NCBI RefSeq assembly: GCF_009669305.1
Contig: NZ_SADB01000018.1
Span: forward strand, 22,724-86,723
Length of the DNA stretch: 64,000 bases
Direction of reading: 5' to 3'
From: Ancylomarina sp. 16SWW S1-10-2
GTDB lineage: Bacteria > Bacteroidota > Bacteroidia > Bacteroidales > Marinifilaceae
The translations under genes were made by a program, and so were the position numbers. Under the pieces are notes generated by a model, which ran no database searches, had not been told where the DNA came from, and saw only the letters and a list, made by a program, of their open reading frames with translations. Positions 9,496-17,515 of the stretch are shown here, piece after piece. Position 1 is the first letter of the stretch, and each line of letters begins with the position of its first letter.

Positions 9496-10101
9496 CTACT
9501 TATTGTTTCTTTTCTGTGCCAATTTCTTTTTCGTTTTCTTCTTCATTACAGAATAGCCAAAACGACCAATAAGTTTGCCTAATTCGTAGTAATGACCGTG
9601 AGCGTAGGCAATAGGCTGCGCTTTATCTAATCTGAATTGTCCACTCTCAGGATCGATATACTTCTCGTCAGCTTGTACGTTTACTACTTCTGCAATAAAC
9701 ATATCGTGAGAGCCTAATTCTACAATTTGTTTTAGCTTGCATTCTATGGATAGAGGTGATTCCTCTATAATTGGCGCACTGATTTCTTTCGATTTGCCTG
9801 GTGTTAAGTTCATTTCTTTGAACTTATCGAAATCTTTTCCTGATTTTACGCCACACCAATCAGTAGCAAAGGCGAGTTCCTTTGTCGTAAGATTAATAAC
9901 AAATTCGCCGTGTTTCTTTATGATGTCATACGAATGACGATTTCGTCTGATAGAGATGTAACACATTGCAGGATCAGTGCAAATAGTACCTGTCCAAGCT
10001 ATTGTTATAATATTATAATCTTCTTTACTTGCTCCACAACTAACCATTACGGCTGGCAATGGATAGACCATGGTTCCAGGTTTCCAGTTTTGTTTTCCCA
10101 T
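9496..10101 (-). CDS. Flavin reductase-like, FMN-binding split-barrel protein (flavoredoxin type)
   Basis: A 201-residue protein of the flavin_reduct family. Visible marks are the N-terminal PLPAVMVSC segment, NIITIAWTGTICTDPAMCYISIR for the FMN site, and the GEFVINL strand followed by the D-CGVKSG segment. The family binds FMN and reduces flavins with NAD(P)H, or acts as flavoredoxin. The length fits the single-domain enzyme plus a lysine-rich tail. The start at 10101 follows A-rich sequence and fits the homology. A well-formed promoter lies about 300 bases upstream (10397-10426), which would give a long untranslated leader. Confidence 0.85.
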   Translation of the reverse strand: MGKQNWKPGTMVYPLPAVMVSCGASKEDYNIITIAWTGTICTDPAMCYISIRRNRHSYDIIKKHGEFVINLTTKELAFATDWCGVKSGKDFDKFKEMNLTPGKSKEISAPIIEESPLSIECKLKQIVELGSHDMFIAEVVNVQADEKYIDPESGQFRLDKAQPIAYAHGHYYELGKLIGRFGYSVMKKKTKKKLAQKRNNK

Positions 10102-10471
10102 TTATTCGAAATTATTATTGGTTAGTTATTAGTCTGTTTTCCAAAAAACATCGACAATATTCTTTTCTCCCTAATAAAATAAATTTAGAAGGATATATAT
10201 ATGTTTTTCTTATAAATTTTCTGTCCAATTATTTATTACGTGTAGCGTTTTCTTTTACACTTTTAATATCTTTTTTGATTTAGTAAACCTGATACATGAT
10301 ATTCAGAAACTTAAAGTTTTAATCTTTAAATCTTAATAATGTAAACGCCAAACACGAAGAGTAGAATTACTTGTTGTGTTTCTACTTTTGCTTTTACAAA
10401 AATACAAGCTTGCTTTTTTACTACAAGCATATTTAATAGATTTAATCAGAAATAAGTGGTTTTTACAAACA
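10102..10471 (-). other. Long leader/intergenic region upstream of the flavin reductase
   Basis: Read on the minus strand, this is the putative 290-base 5' leader that follows the promoter at 10397-10426. Near 10341-10387 it contains GTAGAA/TTCTAC and ACAC/GTGT pairs that interleave as in an H-type pseudoknot. No convincing open frame. Confidence 0.35.
10397..10426 (-). promoter_or_regulatory. Bacteroidota-type promoter (TTG-N19-TATTTTTG)
   Basis: On the minus strand TTG (10426-10424) is separated by 19 bases from TATTTTTG (10404-10397), matching the -33/-7 pattern of the phylum. The first downstream gene in this direction is the flavin reductase at 10101. Confidence 0.5.
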
Positions 10472-10506
10472 AAAAGCCCTAAAGAGCATGAAGTCTTTAG
10501 GGCTTT
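10472..10506 (-). terminator. Terminator after mscS
   Basis: A 14-bp perfect stem AAAAGCCCTAAAGA / TCTTTAGGGCTTTT with an 8-base loop lies 27 bases beyond the mscS stop. It reads into T-rich sequence on the minus strand. Confidence 0.85.
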
Positions 10507-10533
10507 TCAAATTTATTTAATCACGAATTAGTT

Positions 10534-11352
10534 CTATAAGTCGTTTTTATGAACATGAACATCCATTTGAGGGAAAGGAATATTAAGTCCTTCTTGTGCA
10601 AATGTCTTATAAACCTTCTCATTAAAATCGAAGAATACACCCCAATAATCAGGAGCATTAATCCAAGCTCTAACTGCAAGGTTAACGGAACTGTCTGCTA
10701 ATTCAGAAACTGCAATAAAAATTTCAGGGTCTTTAAGAATTCTTGAATCTTCATCGGCTAAACGTTTGATAACAGCTCTTGCTTTATCAACATCATCACC
10801 ATAAGCGATTCCAACTGTCCAATCAACTCTTCTTTTTTCTTCCTTAGAATAGTTAGTTAAAGATGAAGTTGATAAGCCACCATTAGGTATAATAATTGTT
10901 TTATTATCAGGAGTTGTTAGAATTGTGTTAAATATTTGAATTTCTTTTACAACACCTAAGTAACTTTGAGCGTCAATAAGATCTCCAACTTTAAATGGTT
11001 TAAAAACTAGAATCATAACACCACCAGCGAAGTTTTGTAATGTGCCTGATAAGGCTAAACCAACAGCTAAACCTGCGGCACCTAAAATAGCAATAAATGA
11101 AGTCATTTCAACACCAAGCATGCCTAATGCAGTAATATACAGCATTACTTTAAGCAGCATTCCTATTATACTTTTTAGAAATGGTTTTAAGGAGGCGTCC
11201 AAATTGCTTTTGTCCATCATTTTACCAATAGCACGAACTAGAACTTTGATAATCCATCCACCTATGATTAATACGGCTATAGCACCAATTAGTTTTGGTC
11301 CATACTCAACTCCAATTTGGATGATTTGTTCTAAAATTTTGTCTGTATTCAT
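10534..11352 (-). CDS. mscS: Small-conductance mechanosensitive channel (MscS family)
   Basis: A 272-residue inner-membrane protein that opens under membrane tension to release solutes on osmotic downshock. Three helices are predicted near residues 18-38, 62-82 and 90-115. The third has the glycine/alanine-packed pore helix (ILGAAGLAVGLALSGTLQNFAGG), followed by the beta-domain signature FKPFKVGDLI and the TTPDNKTIIIPNG block. Length and order match E. coli MscS (286). The nadA gene lies upstream on the same strand, but the gap of 165 bases and the palindrome within it argue for independent expression. Confidence 0.92.
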   Translation of the reverse strand: MNTDKILEQIIQIGVEYGPKLIGAIAVLIIGGWIIKVLVRAIGKMMDKSNLDASLKPFLKSIIGMLLKVMLYITALGMLGVEMTSFIAILGAAGLAVGLALSGTLQNFAGGVMILVFKPFKVGDLIDAQSYLGVVKEIQIFNTILTTPDNKTIIIPNGGLSTSSLTNYSKEEKRRVDWTVGIAYGDDVDKARAVIKRLADEDSRILKDPEIFIAVSELADSSVNLAVRAWINAPDYWGVFFDFNEKVYKTFAQEGLNIPFPQMDVHVHKNDL

Positions 11353-11463
11353 AATTAATATTCTTTTTTAGTGATTAATATCCAACCTATTTTAGGTGAA
11401 CTTTAGCATATCTACCTGAAATTACATCTTTAAAATTTCATAATCAAATATTTTATGAAAGAT

Positions 11464-11478
11464 TTGAACAATGTTCAA
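11464..11478. promoter_or_regulatory. 15-bp perfect palindrome upstream of mscS
   Basis: TTGAACA-A-TGTTCAA, a perfect 7+1+7 inverted repeat about 110 bases upstream of the mscS start and 40 bases past the nadA stop. There is no T-run, so it is not a terminator. The symmetry suits a dimeric DNA-binding regulator; none can be named. Confidence 0.35.
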
Positions 11479-11517
11479 TTTATCTATGTGAATATAATTA
11501 TGAACGATATGGACGAG

Positions 11518-12444
11518 TTATTTTGATGATAATTCAAGCATTCTAAGAAGTGGAGTTTTTGCTTTAGTCATAATATCATCAGGTAAAATAATTTCAGGTT
11601 GTTCATTTTTCAGGGCCATATATATTTTTTGCATTGTGTTCAATTTCATATAAGCACAATCGTTGCACGAGCAAGTTTCATCAGCTGGTACAATAAGAAA
11701 CTCTTTTTCTGGAGAATCTTTTTGCATTTGATGAAGAATCCCTGTTTCTGTAGCGACTATAAATTTCTTGGCATCAGAATTTTTAGTGTAATTAAGCATG
11801 GCTGTAGTTGATCCTACAAAATCAGCAAGAATAAGAACTGGGTGGGTGCATTCAGGATGAGCAATAAGTATTGCATCTGGATTTTCCACTTTCATTTGCA
11901 TAACCTTTTCAGCCGATAGTATGTCGTGTACTTCGCATGAGCCATCCCACAGAATCATTTCTCTTCCTGTGATTTCATTGATGTATCGGCCTAAATTTTT
12001 ATCTGGTGCAAATATGATTTTCTGATTCTTAGGATAAGATTCTACAATTTGGACAGCATTTCCCGAAGTGCATATGACGTCTGAAAGCGTTTTTATTTCA
12101 GCAGAACAATTGATATAAGAAATGACAATATGATTGGGATATTGTGCTTTAAATTTGGCAAATTCTTCGCCAGGACAAGACTCTGCAAGAGAACAGCCAG
12201 CCTCTAAATCAGGAATTAAAACTTTACGTTTAGGGTTTAATATCTTCGCAGTTTCTCCCATAAAATGAACGCCAGCAAATAGAATAATATCAGCTTTAGT
12301 CTCTGCTGCATGTTGTGCAAGTGCTAAACTATCTCCTTTAAAATCGGCTATTTCTTGTATATCGGAGGTTTGGTAGTAATGTGCTAAAATAACTGCATTT
12401 TTCTCCTTGGCTAATTTTAGAACTTTATCTCTTAGTGAATCCAT
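11518..12444 (-). CDS. nadA: Quinolinate synthase NadA
   Basis: Condenses iminoaspartate with dihydroxyacetone phosphate to quinolinate in de novo NAD synthesis, using a [4Fe-4S] cluster. The hallmarks are present: AHYYQTSDIQEIADFKGDSL, FAGVHFMGETAKIL, the cluster cysteines in NCSAEIKT, HPECTHP and the CSCNDCAYMKLN segment, and the TETGILHQM strand. At 308 residues it matches the shorter NadA class. The frame extends to a TTG at 12453, but ATG at 12444 is the better start. nadB and nadC are not adjacent. Confidence 0.96.
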   Translation of the reverse strand: MDSLRDKVLKLAKEKNAVILAHYYQTSDIQEIADFKGDSLALAQHAAETKADIILFAGVHFMGETAKILNPKRKVLIPDLEAGCSLAESCPGEEFAKFKAQYPNHIVISYINCSAEIKTLSDVICTSGNAVQIVESYPKNQKIIFAPDKNLGRYINEITGREMILWDGSCEVHDILSAEKVMQMKVENPDAILIAHPECTHPVLILADFVGSTTAMLNYTKNSDAKKFIVATETGILHQMQKDSPEKEFLIVPADETCSCNDCAYMKLNTMQKIYMALKNEQPEIILPDDIMTKAKTPLLRMLELSSK

Positions 12445-12541
12445 TATTTTCAAACTTAGGTGTAGATATTAAGATGCAAATATCTTTAAATTGTTGGGTT
12501 TATCAAAATCGATTCTAAAAAAAGAGAAGTCTTTATTTTAG

Positions 12542-12549
12542 TACCTTTG
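12542..12549 (+). promoter_or_regulatory. -7 element for the acyltransferase gene
   Basis: TACCTTTG, an exact TAnnTTTG match, 55 bases before the start at 12604. No clear TTTG at -33. Confidence 0.45.
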
Positions 12550-12603
12550 CCCAAGAATATTTATATTATATAGAAGACGATAATTCCAAATCTAAATAAA
12601 CGA

Positions 12604-13152
12604 ATGAAAGTAATAATAAGTCGATTCATACTTAAGTTATCTGGATGGAAATTTGTAGGAGAAATTCCATCAGAAAAGAAAGCGGTAGTTATTGCTGCAC
12701 CACATACATCAAATTGGGATTTTATATGGGGAAAATTGGCTTTTGTCGCACATAGAATCAACACGACAGTTCTAATGAAAAAAGAATTTTTCTTTTTTCC
12801 ACTTGGAGCAATTTTTCGATCAATGGGTGTTATGCCTATTGATAGGAGTAAGAAAAATAACCTCACAGATCAATTGGCAGCAGAATTTAAGAATAGAGAC
12901 GAACTTTATTTGTCACTCTCTCCAGAGGCAAGTAGAAGTAGACGTCCTGTGTGGAAAAGAGGTTTTTATTTTATTGCTTTAAAAGCAAATGTGCCAATTT
13001 TATTGGGTGACTTGAATTATGAAACTAAAACTTTGAGTTTTATTGAAACTTTTCACCCAACAGGAGATGTTGAAGCTGATATGGCTTATATAAAATCGAG
13101 ATATAAAAACTCTAAGCCTAAGTTTCCAGACATGTTTTCCATTGGAGATTAA
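12604..13152 (+). CDS. Lysophospholipid acyltransferase-like (PlsC) protein
   Basis: A 182-residue member of the glycerophospholipid acyltransferase superfamily. It has the catalytic HX4D box as HTSNWD (around residue 33) and the downstream block SPEASRSR, the counterpart of the usual FPEGTRS. There is no strong membrane helix. Short stand-alone proteins with this variant box are common in Bacteroidota and are presumed to acylate a lysolipid, but the acceptor is unknown. It is followed after 21 bases by the omega-amidase gene, so the two are probably co-transcribed from the -7 element at 12542. Confidence 0.8.
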   Translation: MKVIISRFILKLSGWKFVGEIPSEKKAVVIAAPHTSNWDFIWGKLAFVAHRINTTVLMKKEFFFFPLGAIFRSMGVMPIDRSKKNNLTDQLAAEFKNRDELYLSLSPEASRSRRPVWKRGFYFIALKANVPILLGDLNYETKTLSFIETFHPTGDVEADMAYIKSRYKNSKPKFPDMFSIGD

Positions 13153-13173
13153 TGCAAATCTTAAAAATTGTAT

Positions 13174-13956
13174 ATGACAGATATTTTAAGACTTAGTTTG
13201 GTTCAATCAGAATTGATATGGGGAGATGTGAAATTGAACCTAGAACAATTCACTCAGCAACTTTCTGAATTGAAAGGCAAGAGTGACCTAATTGTTTTAC
13301 CCGAAATGTTTACTTCTGGTTTTACGATGTCTGATAAAGATGAAATTTCCAGATATGCTGATATGACAGTTTCTTGGATGCAAGAACAAGCTAAATATTT
13401 AGGAGCATCTATAATGGGTAGTTTCATTGTTAAAGATGTTGATTCCTTTTATAATCGTATGCACACCGTTTCTCCCAATGGTGATATATCGACTTACGAT
13501 AAACGCCATTTATTCAGAATGGGAGATGAACACAAACATTTTGCAGGAGGTAAAGATAAGGGAATTGTAATCATTGGAGAATGGCGAATTCGACCTATCG
13601 TTTGTTACGATTTAAGGTTTCCTGTGTGGTTACGTAACCAGCAAGATTATGACCTGTTGGTTTGTGTCGCGAATTGGCCCGAAGCTCGACGGGATGTTTG
13701 GAATACTATTTTAAAAGCTAGAGCTATAGATAATCAGACTTATGTTGCGGGTGTTAATCGTGTAGGAAAGGATGGTATGAATTTGACCTATGCTGGTGAT
13801 TCATCCTTGTTTGATGCTAAGGGAAGAGTTCTTGCAAAATGCGAAGATTACAAAAGCAATATATCGACAATGTCTATTTCACTTTCTGAATTAAGGAAAT
13901 TTAGAGACAAGTTCCCTGTTTATTTAGATGCTGATGATTTTGATATAAAGTTGTAA
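13174..13956 (+). CDS. Nitrilase-superfamily amidohydrolase (YafV-type omega-amidase)
   Basis: The carbon-nitrogen hydrolase triad is visible: Glu in VLPEMFTSGF, Lys in YDKRHLF and Cys in VCYDLRFP. The combination of MFTSGF, YDKRHLFRMGDE and PVWLRN is characteristic of the YafV/omega-amidase branch, which hydrolyses alpha-ketoglutaramate or alpha-ketosuccinamate in methionine salvage and glutamine transamination. The length of 260 residues is standard. The frame could open at a TTG (13168), but ATG at 13174 is preferred. It is probably the second gene of a unit with the acyltransferase. Confidence 0.88.
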   Translation: MTDILRLSLVQSELIWGDVKLNLEQFTQQLSELKGKSDLIVLPEMFTSGFTMSDKDEISRYADMTVSWMQEQAKYLGASIMGSFIVKDVDSFYNRMHTVSPNGDISTYDKRHLFRMGDEHKHFAGGKDKGIVIIGEWRIRPIVCYDLRFPVWLRNQQDYDLLVCVANWPEARRDVWNTILKARAIDNQTYVAGVNRVGKDGMNLTYAGDSSLFDAKGRVLAKCEDYKSNISTMSISLSELRKFRDKFPVYLDADDFDIKL

Positions 13957-14281
13957 GTAAGGTCTAAAAAGTTTATCAACTCGTGCTACTTCTGGACTTT
14001 ACCTTAATTTCCACAGATTACGCAAATCATCGCAAATTTTTATTTATTAGAAGGTTCTATTTTCCCCGCTGCCACACGATTTTATCGTGTGGTAAAACAA
14101 AACAATAATGAGTTTCTAGAGTTAAAAGTTTACTATTTCAACCTCTAGGGGCTTAAACTGCGCATTTTAAAGTTCCCTATAGGAACTGGAGCGAAGCGGA
14201 ACTCGACATAGTCCATTTAGGTGTAGGGAACTGAAGGAGTTTGACAAAATCCATTTATGGGTGAAAAGTTGTCGGATATTT
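13957..14281. repeat. Intergenic region with hairpins and degenerate direct repeats
   Basis: No gene. It has a hairpin CCACACGA / TCGTGTGG at about 14072-14092, and a small palindrome AGTTCC-CTATA-GGAACT near 14172. There are also two diverged copies of a ~27-base unit (GGAACTCGACATAGTCCATTTA-GGTG near 14198 and GGAGTTTGACAAAATCCATTTATGGGTG near 14236). A stretch near 14012-14037 (CCACAGATTACGC then AAATCATCGC) looks like a dispersed repeat. It lies between convergent genes. Confidence 0.5.
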
Positions 14282-14944
14282 TCAGATGATACACGTTTTA
14301 ATATCCCCAGCATCAGCAAACTCAGTTAATAAATCCTCAGCAAAATTCATGTTTTTTTCTAATTCAGTTTCACCTTGGTAAGAGATAATAATCATTAGGA
14401 AGTTCTGACATGATAAGTCGATTTGTGTTCGTAATGAGTCAGAAGTCGCACTTCCGAAAGCACCAGTATTATCACGAAAAAGGGGTAGGTTCTCAATGTT
14501 TAATTTTCCACGCCCAATACCTTGGTATTCTTCATCAGTTTTTCCGATACCCATTTTTATAGGACCTACAATTTTGTCAGCATTATATCCACCTATTGAA
14601 AAACCTGATTTAATAGAAACAAGGTTTAAAAGGTCAACCACATTATTAATTTTATAAAGACCTTTCCCGTTTACGATTCGTCTCAATAATGATTCTGCAG
14701 AAAGACGATATCTATTGGGATCTTTGCCTACTTTACGATATCCATCTTTAGATGTTGCTATTGTTGGTTTGTTTCGAATGTCTTCAACGGTCATGTTCTG
14801 TTGAATTTCATCGATATGTTGATTAATTACATTCCAAAGCTTATCATTATCTTCTGTAATTGTTACTTGACACTCTATTACGCCTAATTTTAGTGAAGGG
14901 CATAAGTTTAATAGGTTTTGCTCAATATTTATGGTCTGTTTCAT
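14282..14944 (-). CDS. Stand-alone B3/B4 tRNA-binding domain protein
   Basis: A 220-residue protein made essentially of the B3/B4 domain of the phenylalanyl-tRNA synthetase beta chain (PF03483-like). The typical segments are the R-KVGKDPNRYR-SAESLLRRI block, NVVDLLNLVSIKSGFSIGGYNADKI, and the GIGRGKLN then DNTGAFGSATSDS region. In full PheT this module takes part in editing of mischarged tRNA. The function of the free-standing version is not settled; an editing role is an inference. No aminoacyl-tRNA synthetase lies nearby. Confidence 0.82.
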   Translation of the reverse strand: MKQTINIEQNLLNLCPSLKLGVIECQVTITEDNDKLWNVINQHIDEIQQNMTVEDIRNKPTIATSKDGYRKVGKDPNRYRLSAESLLRRIVNGKGLYKINNVVDLLNLVSIKSGFSIGGYNADKIVGPIKMGIGKTDEEYQGIGRGKLNIENLPLFRDNTGAFGSATSDSLRTQIDLSCQNFLMIIISYQGETELEKNMNFAEDLLTEFADAGDIKTCII

Positions 14945-15024
14945 ATAGAATTTCGTTTGGAATCAAAAATAAGCATTTCATTGAATTAATTCTTGTATTA
15001 AATCGTTCAAATATATAATTGATG

Positions 15025-15032
15025 TACTTTTG
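15025..15032 (+). promoter_or_regulatory. -7 element for the SDR gene
   Basis: TACTTTTG, an exact consensus match, 26 bases before the start at 15058. Confidence 0.45.
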
Positions 15033-15057
15033 TAAACAGAATTTTTAGAATAAACTT

Positions 15058-15774
15058 ATGGAAAACAGAACCGCGTTAATTACTGGGGCAGCTAAGCGAA
15101 TAGGAAAAGAGATAGTTCTTCACTTGGCAAAGAATTCATGGAATTTGGCAATTCACTACAATAGCTCAAAGGAAGATGCTATGGCTTTGAGGGATTATTT
15201 GAAGGCTATTTATCCTAAACAAGTATTTAAAGTGTTTTGCTGTGATTTATCCTGTAATCCTGAGTCTTTAATTTCAGAAGTTGAAAAGGAGTTTGGTCAT
15301 ATTGATCTCTTAATTAATAATGCCTCGGTTTATAGTTTAAGTTCAATAAAGAAAACCAGCTTAGATTTGCTTAGTGAGCAGATGAATATCAATTTTAGAG
15401 CTCCTTTTATATTAATGCGCGATTATGCTAATCTCTGTAAAGAAGGACTAATTGTAAATTTCTTAGACACTCGAATTACGAAGTTCGTTTCTGATTATGC
15501 GGCATACAGTTTATCTAAAGTTGCATTGGCTCATTTAACGCAAATGGGAGCCTTGGAATTCGGTCCAAACATACGCGTAAATGGAATCGCTCCGGGTTCA
15601 ATTATTGCTCCATTGGGAGAAGATAGTTCGTATCTAGAAATAAAAGCTGCTAATACACCTATGAAAGTCACAGGTGGTATGCAAGCTATTTTAAAATCAA
15701 TGGATTATATTATAGATAATAATAATTTAACTGGGCAGATTTTATACTGCGACGGAGGAGAGCAGCTTATATAG
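15058..15774 (+). CDS. SDR oxidoreductase (FolM/pteridine-reductase-like)
   Basis: A short-chain dehydrogenase of 238 residues with the cofactor motif TGAAKRIG at the N-terminus, the NNAS motif, and YSLSK containing the catalytic Tyr and Lys. The R in AAKRIG and an overall shape with RVNGIAPG near the C-terminus are typical of FolM/pteridine reductases that reduce dihydromonapterin or dihydrofolate with NADPH; exact substrate is inferred. The catalytic-serine position reads NFLDTR rather than the usual S, as in FolM-type enzymes (D). Its 3' end overlaps the convergent Nudix gene by 8 bases. Confidence 0.82.
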   Translation: MENRTALITGAAKRIGKEIVLHLAKNSWNLAIHYNSSKEDAMALRDYLKAIYPKQVFKVFCCDLSCNPESLISEVEKEFGHIDLLINNASVYSLSSIKKTSLDLLSEQMNINFRAPFILMRDYANLCKEGLIVNFLDTRITKFVSDYAAYSLSKVALAHLTQMGALEFGPNIRVNGIAPGSIIAPLGEDSSYLEIKAANTPMKVTGGMQAILKSMDYIIDNNNLTGQILYCDGGEQLI

Positions 15775-16192
15775 TCTGGTGTTCGCCGCTTAAGTTGGAA
15801 TGATCAATTAGTTTATGAACAATTGGTAGATCTGCTTCAGCCCAATCGAGCTCGAGCATTGCGTTACAAGAAAGCCATTTTATATTCTTATGAACTAGAA
15901 GTTGAAAATCGCCATGGATGTAATTAATGAAGTAAGCTTTAAGGTTTATTATTTTATCTCCATAGTCGTGTGTGTTCTCACATAGGAAATCACCACAGCT
16001 AGCTTTTATATTGAATTCTTCGTGGAGTTCTCGTTCTAAACTGAACTCTGGTGTTTCTCCAATCTCAGTTTTTCCACCGGGAAATTCCCATTTACCACCC
16101 TGATCGCCAAAGTCGTTTCTTTGTGCACACAAAAAGCGATTATCCTTTCGAATAATCGCCGCTGTTACTTGTATAATTTTTTTATTAGTCAT
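15767..16192 (-). CDS. MutT-like Nudix hydrolase
   Basis: A 141-residue (d)NTP pyrophosphohydrolase, probably 8-oxo-dGTPase. The Nudix box G-x5-E-x7-RE-x2-EE is complete (GKTEIGE then RELHEE), preceded by the WEFPGGK strand typical of MutT. It follows the DUF819 gene on the same strand with a 16-base gap, so the two are likely co-transcribed. The last codons overlap the end of the SDR gene on the opposite strand. Confidence 0.88.
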   Translation of the reverse strand: MTNKKIIQVTAAIIRKDNRFLCAQRNDFGDQGGKWEFPGGKTEIGETPEFSLERELHEEFNIKASCGDFLCENTHDYGDKIINLKAYFINYIHGDFQLLVHKNIKWLSCNAMLELDWAEADLPIVHKLIDHSNLSGEHQTI

Positions 16193-16208
16193 TTACTGTT
16201 GCGTATTT

Positions 16209-17378
16209 TTAACTTAGAAAGACTGCAATAGATACACCAATAAATGTTCCTATAATATAGCCTAATATTCCCACTAAAATTCCTGGAGTCACCAATTTCT
16301 TTTGTCCCATAGATGCTGCCATAGGTGCGGCAACGGATGGTCCCATTATATTAGCAGCAGATGAAATAACGACTTCATATACATCGAGTTTGAATAGTTT
16401 TGCTAGTGCCAACATAAAAACGAAGTGAAAAATCATGATAACTAAGTAGAAACCAAGAACTGCAGGTCCAATTGTAAATATTTGATGAACATTGGTAGCT
16501 GCTCCAATCACGGCAAGGAAGATATACATCATCCATAAACCGATTGAAAAGGCTGTATTTTCTAGTGGTTTTAAATGTTTTGGGAAAAAGTTAGCAGCCA
16601 ATACAGCTAATACAGTTATTAGGAGAATGCTTAGGTTTAATTCTGTATGAATTAAGTTTTGCAAATATGGAGCCAAGAAGTTTCCTGTTCCTGCAATTAG
16701 AACTGCAACAAACACAGTTACAGCAATGCGTTCTATTGTGATAGGATAATCTTCTTTTTTATCTTGATGTGGATCTTCAATTTGATTTTCCTTTTTAGGT
16801 TTCACGAAAAATCGAGCCAAAAACATTAAGGATGGAGTTAAGAACAAGAAGAGCGTGTAAAGGTTCGAAACCAAATTGTCTACGGCAATGGTAGCTGTAA
16901 ATAGAGGGTTTGTACTGAAATTTAAAATCTCTGCTGAAGCAATAAAATTGACACTACCACCAATTAAAGTTGCGGCAATTACACCAGCCGTATTTCCTGA
17001 ATTATCACCTAAATCGATTAATGAATAAGCGAGAAAACAGCCTAAAACAATTCCGATGGCTCCAATAATGTAAGCTAGGAGTAGTTTACCGCTTTCTTTT
17101 ACAATCTTTAGTATGTTAGAACTAAATAAAAGCATAGGAATTGAAATTGGAATAAAATAGGTGAAAACCATATCATAAACCTCAACTTTTATGTTTGGGT
17201 TTGAAGCTACAGGAAGAACTCCCAGCATAGCTAATATGGACATGGATATCATGGTAACAAGAATACCTGATAATTTTCCAAACCATTTTTTGTGTTCAGA
17301 ATAGATACCAAAAGCTGCAGCTCCTGCTACAATAAAAAAGAGAATAAAGTGACTGTCAGGGGAAATAAATGATTCCAT
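16209..17378 (-). CDS. DUF819 family membrane protein
   Basis: A 389-residue polytopic protein with about 10-11 predicted helices and one charged cytoplasmic loop near residues 195-215 (KPKKENQIEDPHQDKKEDYP). The conserved DUF819 segments are visible: AATLIGGSVNFIASAEIL with the following AVDN in the first half and ISSAANIMGPSVAAPMAA near the C-terminus. These Gly/Ala/Pro-rich repeats recall a transporter with inverted repeats, but no substrate is known. It is the first gene of a probable pair with the Nudix hydrolase. Confidence 0.85.
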   Translation of the reverse strand: MESFISPDSHFILFFIVAGAAAFGIYSEHKKWFGKLSGILVTMISMSILAMLGVLPVASNPNIKVEVYDMVFTYFIPISIPMLLFSSNILKIVKESGKLLLAYIIGAIGIVLGCFLAYSLIDLGDNSGNTAGVIAATLIGGSVNFIASAEILNFSTNPLFTATIAVDNLVSNLYTLFLFLTPSLMFLARFFVKPKKENQIEDPHQDKKEDYPITIERIAVTVFVAVLIAGTGNFLAPYLQNLIHTELNLSILLITVLAVLAANFFPKHLKPLENTAFSIGLWMMYIFLAVIGAATNVHQIFTIGPAVLGFYLVIMIFHFVFMLALAKLFKLDVYEVVISSAANIMGPSVAAPMAASMGQKKLVTPGILVGILGYIIGTFIGVSIAVFLS

Positions 17379-17515
17379 AGAATGTGTTTAAAAATTGAGC
17401 CGCAATTTAGTTATTTTGTATCTTAAAAGGGAATGAAATACTATTTTTGTAAAATAGATTGGCGCATTTGGTAATGTACCAATAGTTTGTTGTTATTAAA
17501 TAGAGAGTTTGATTG

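Noticed and set aside
15767-15774. Overlap of SDR and Nudix genes as a sign of a wrong stop
   Set aside because: Both C-terminal ends are plausible, and 8-base overlaps of convergent genes are ordinary.
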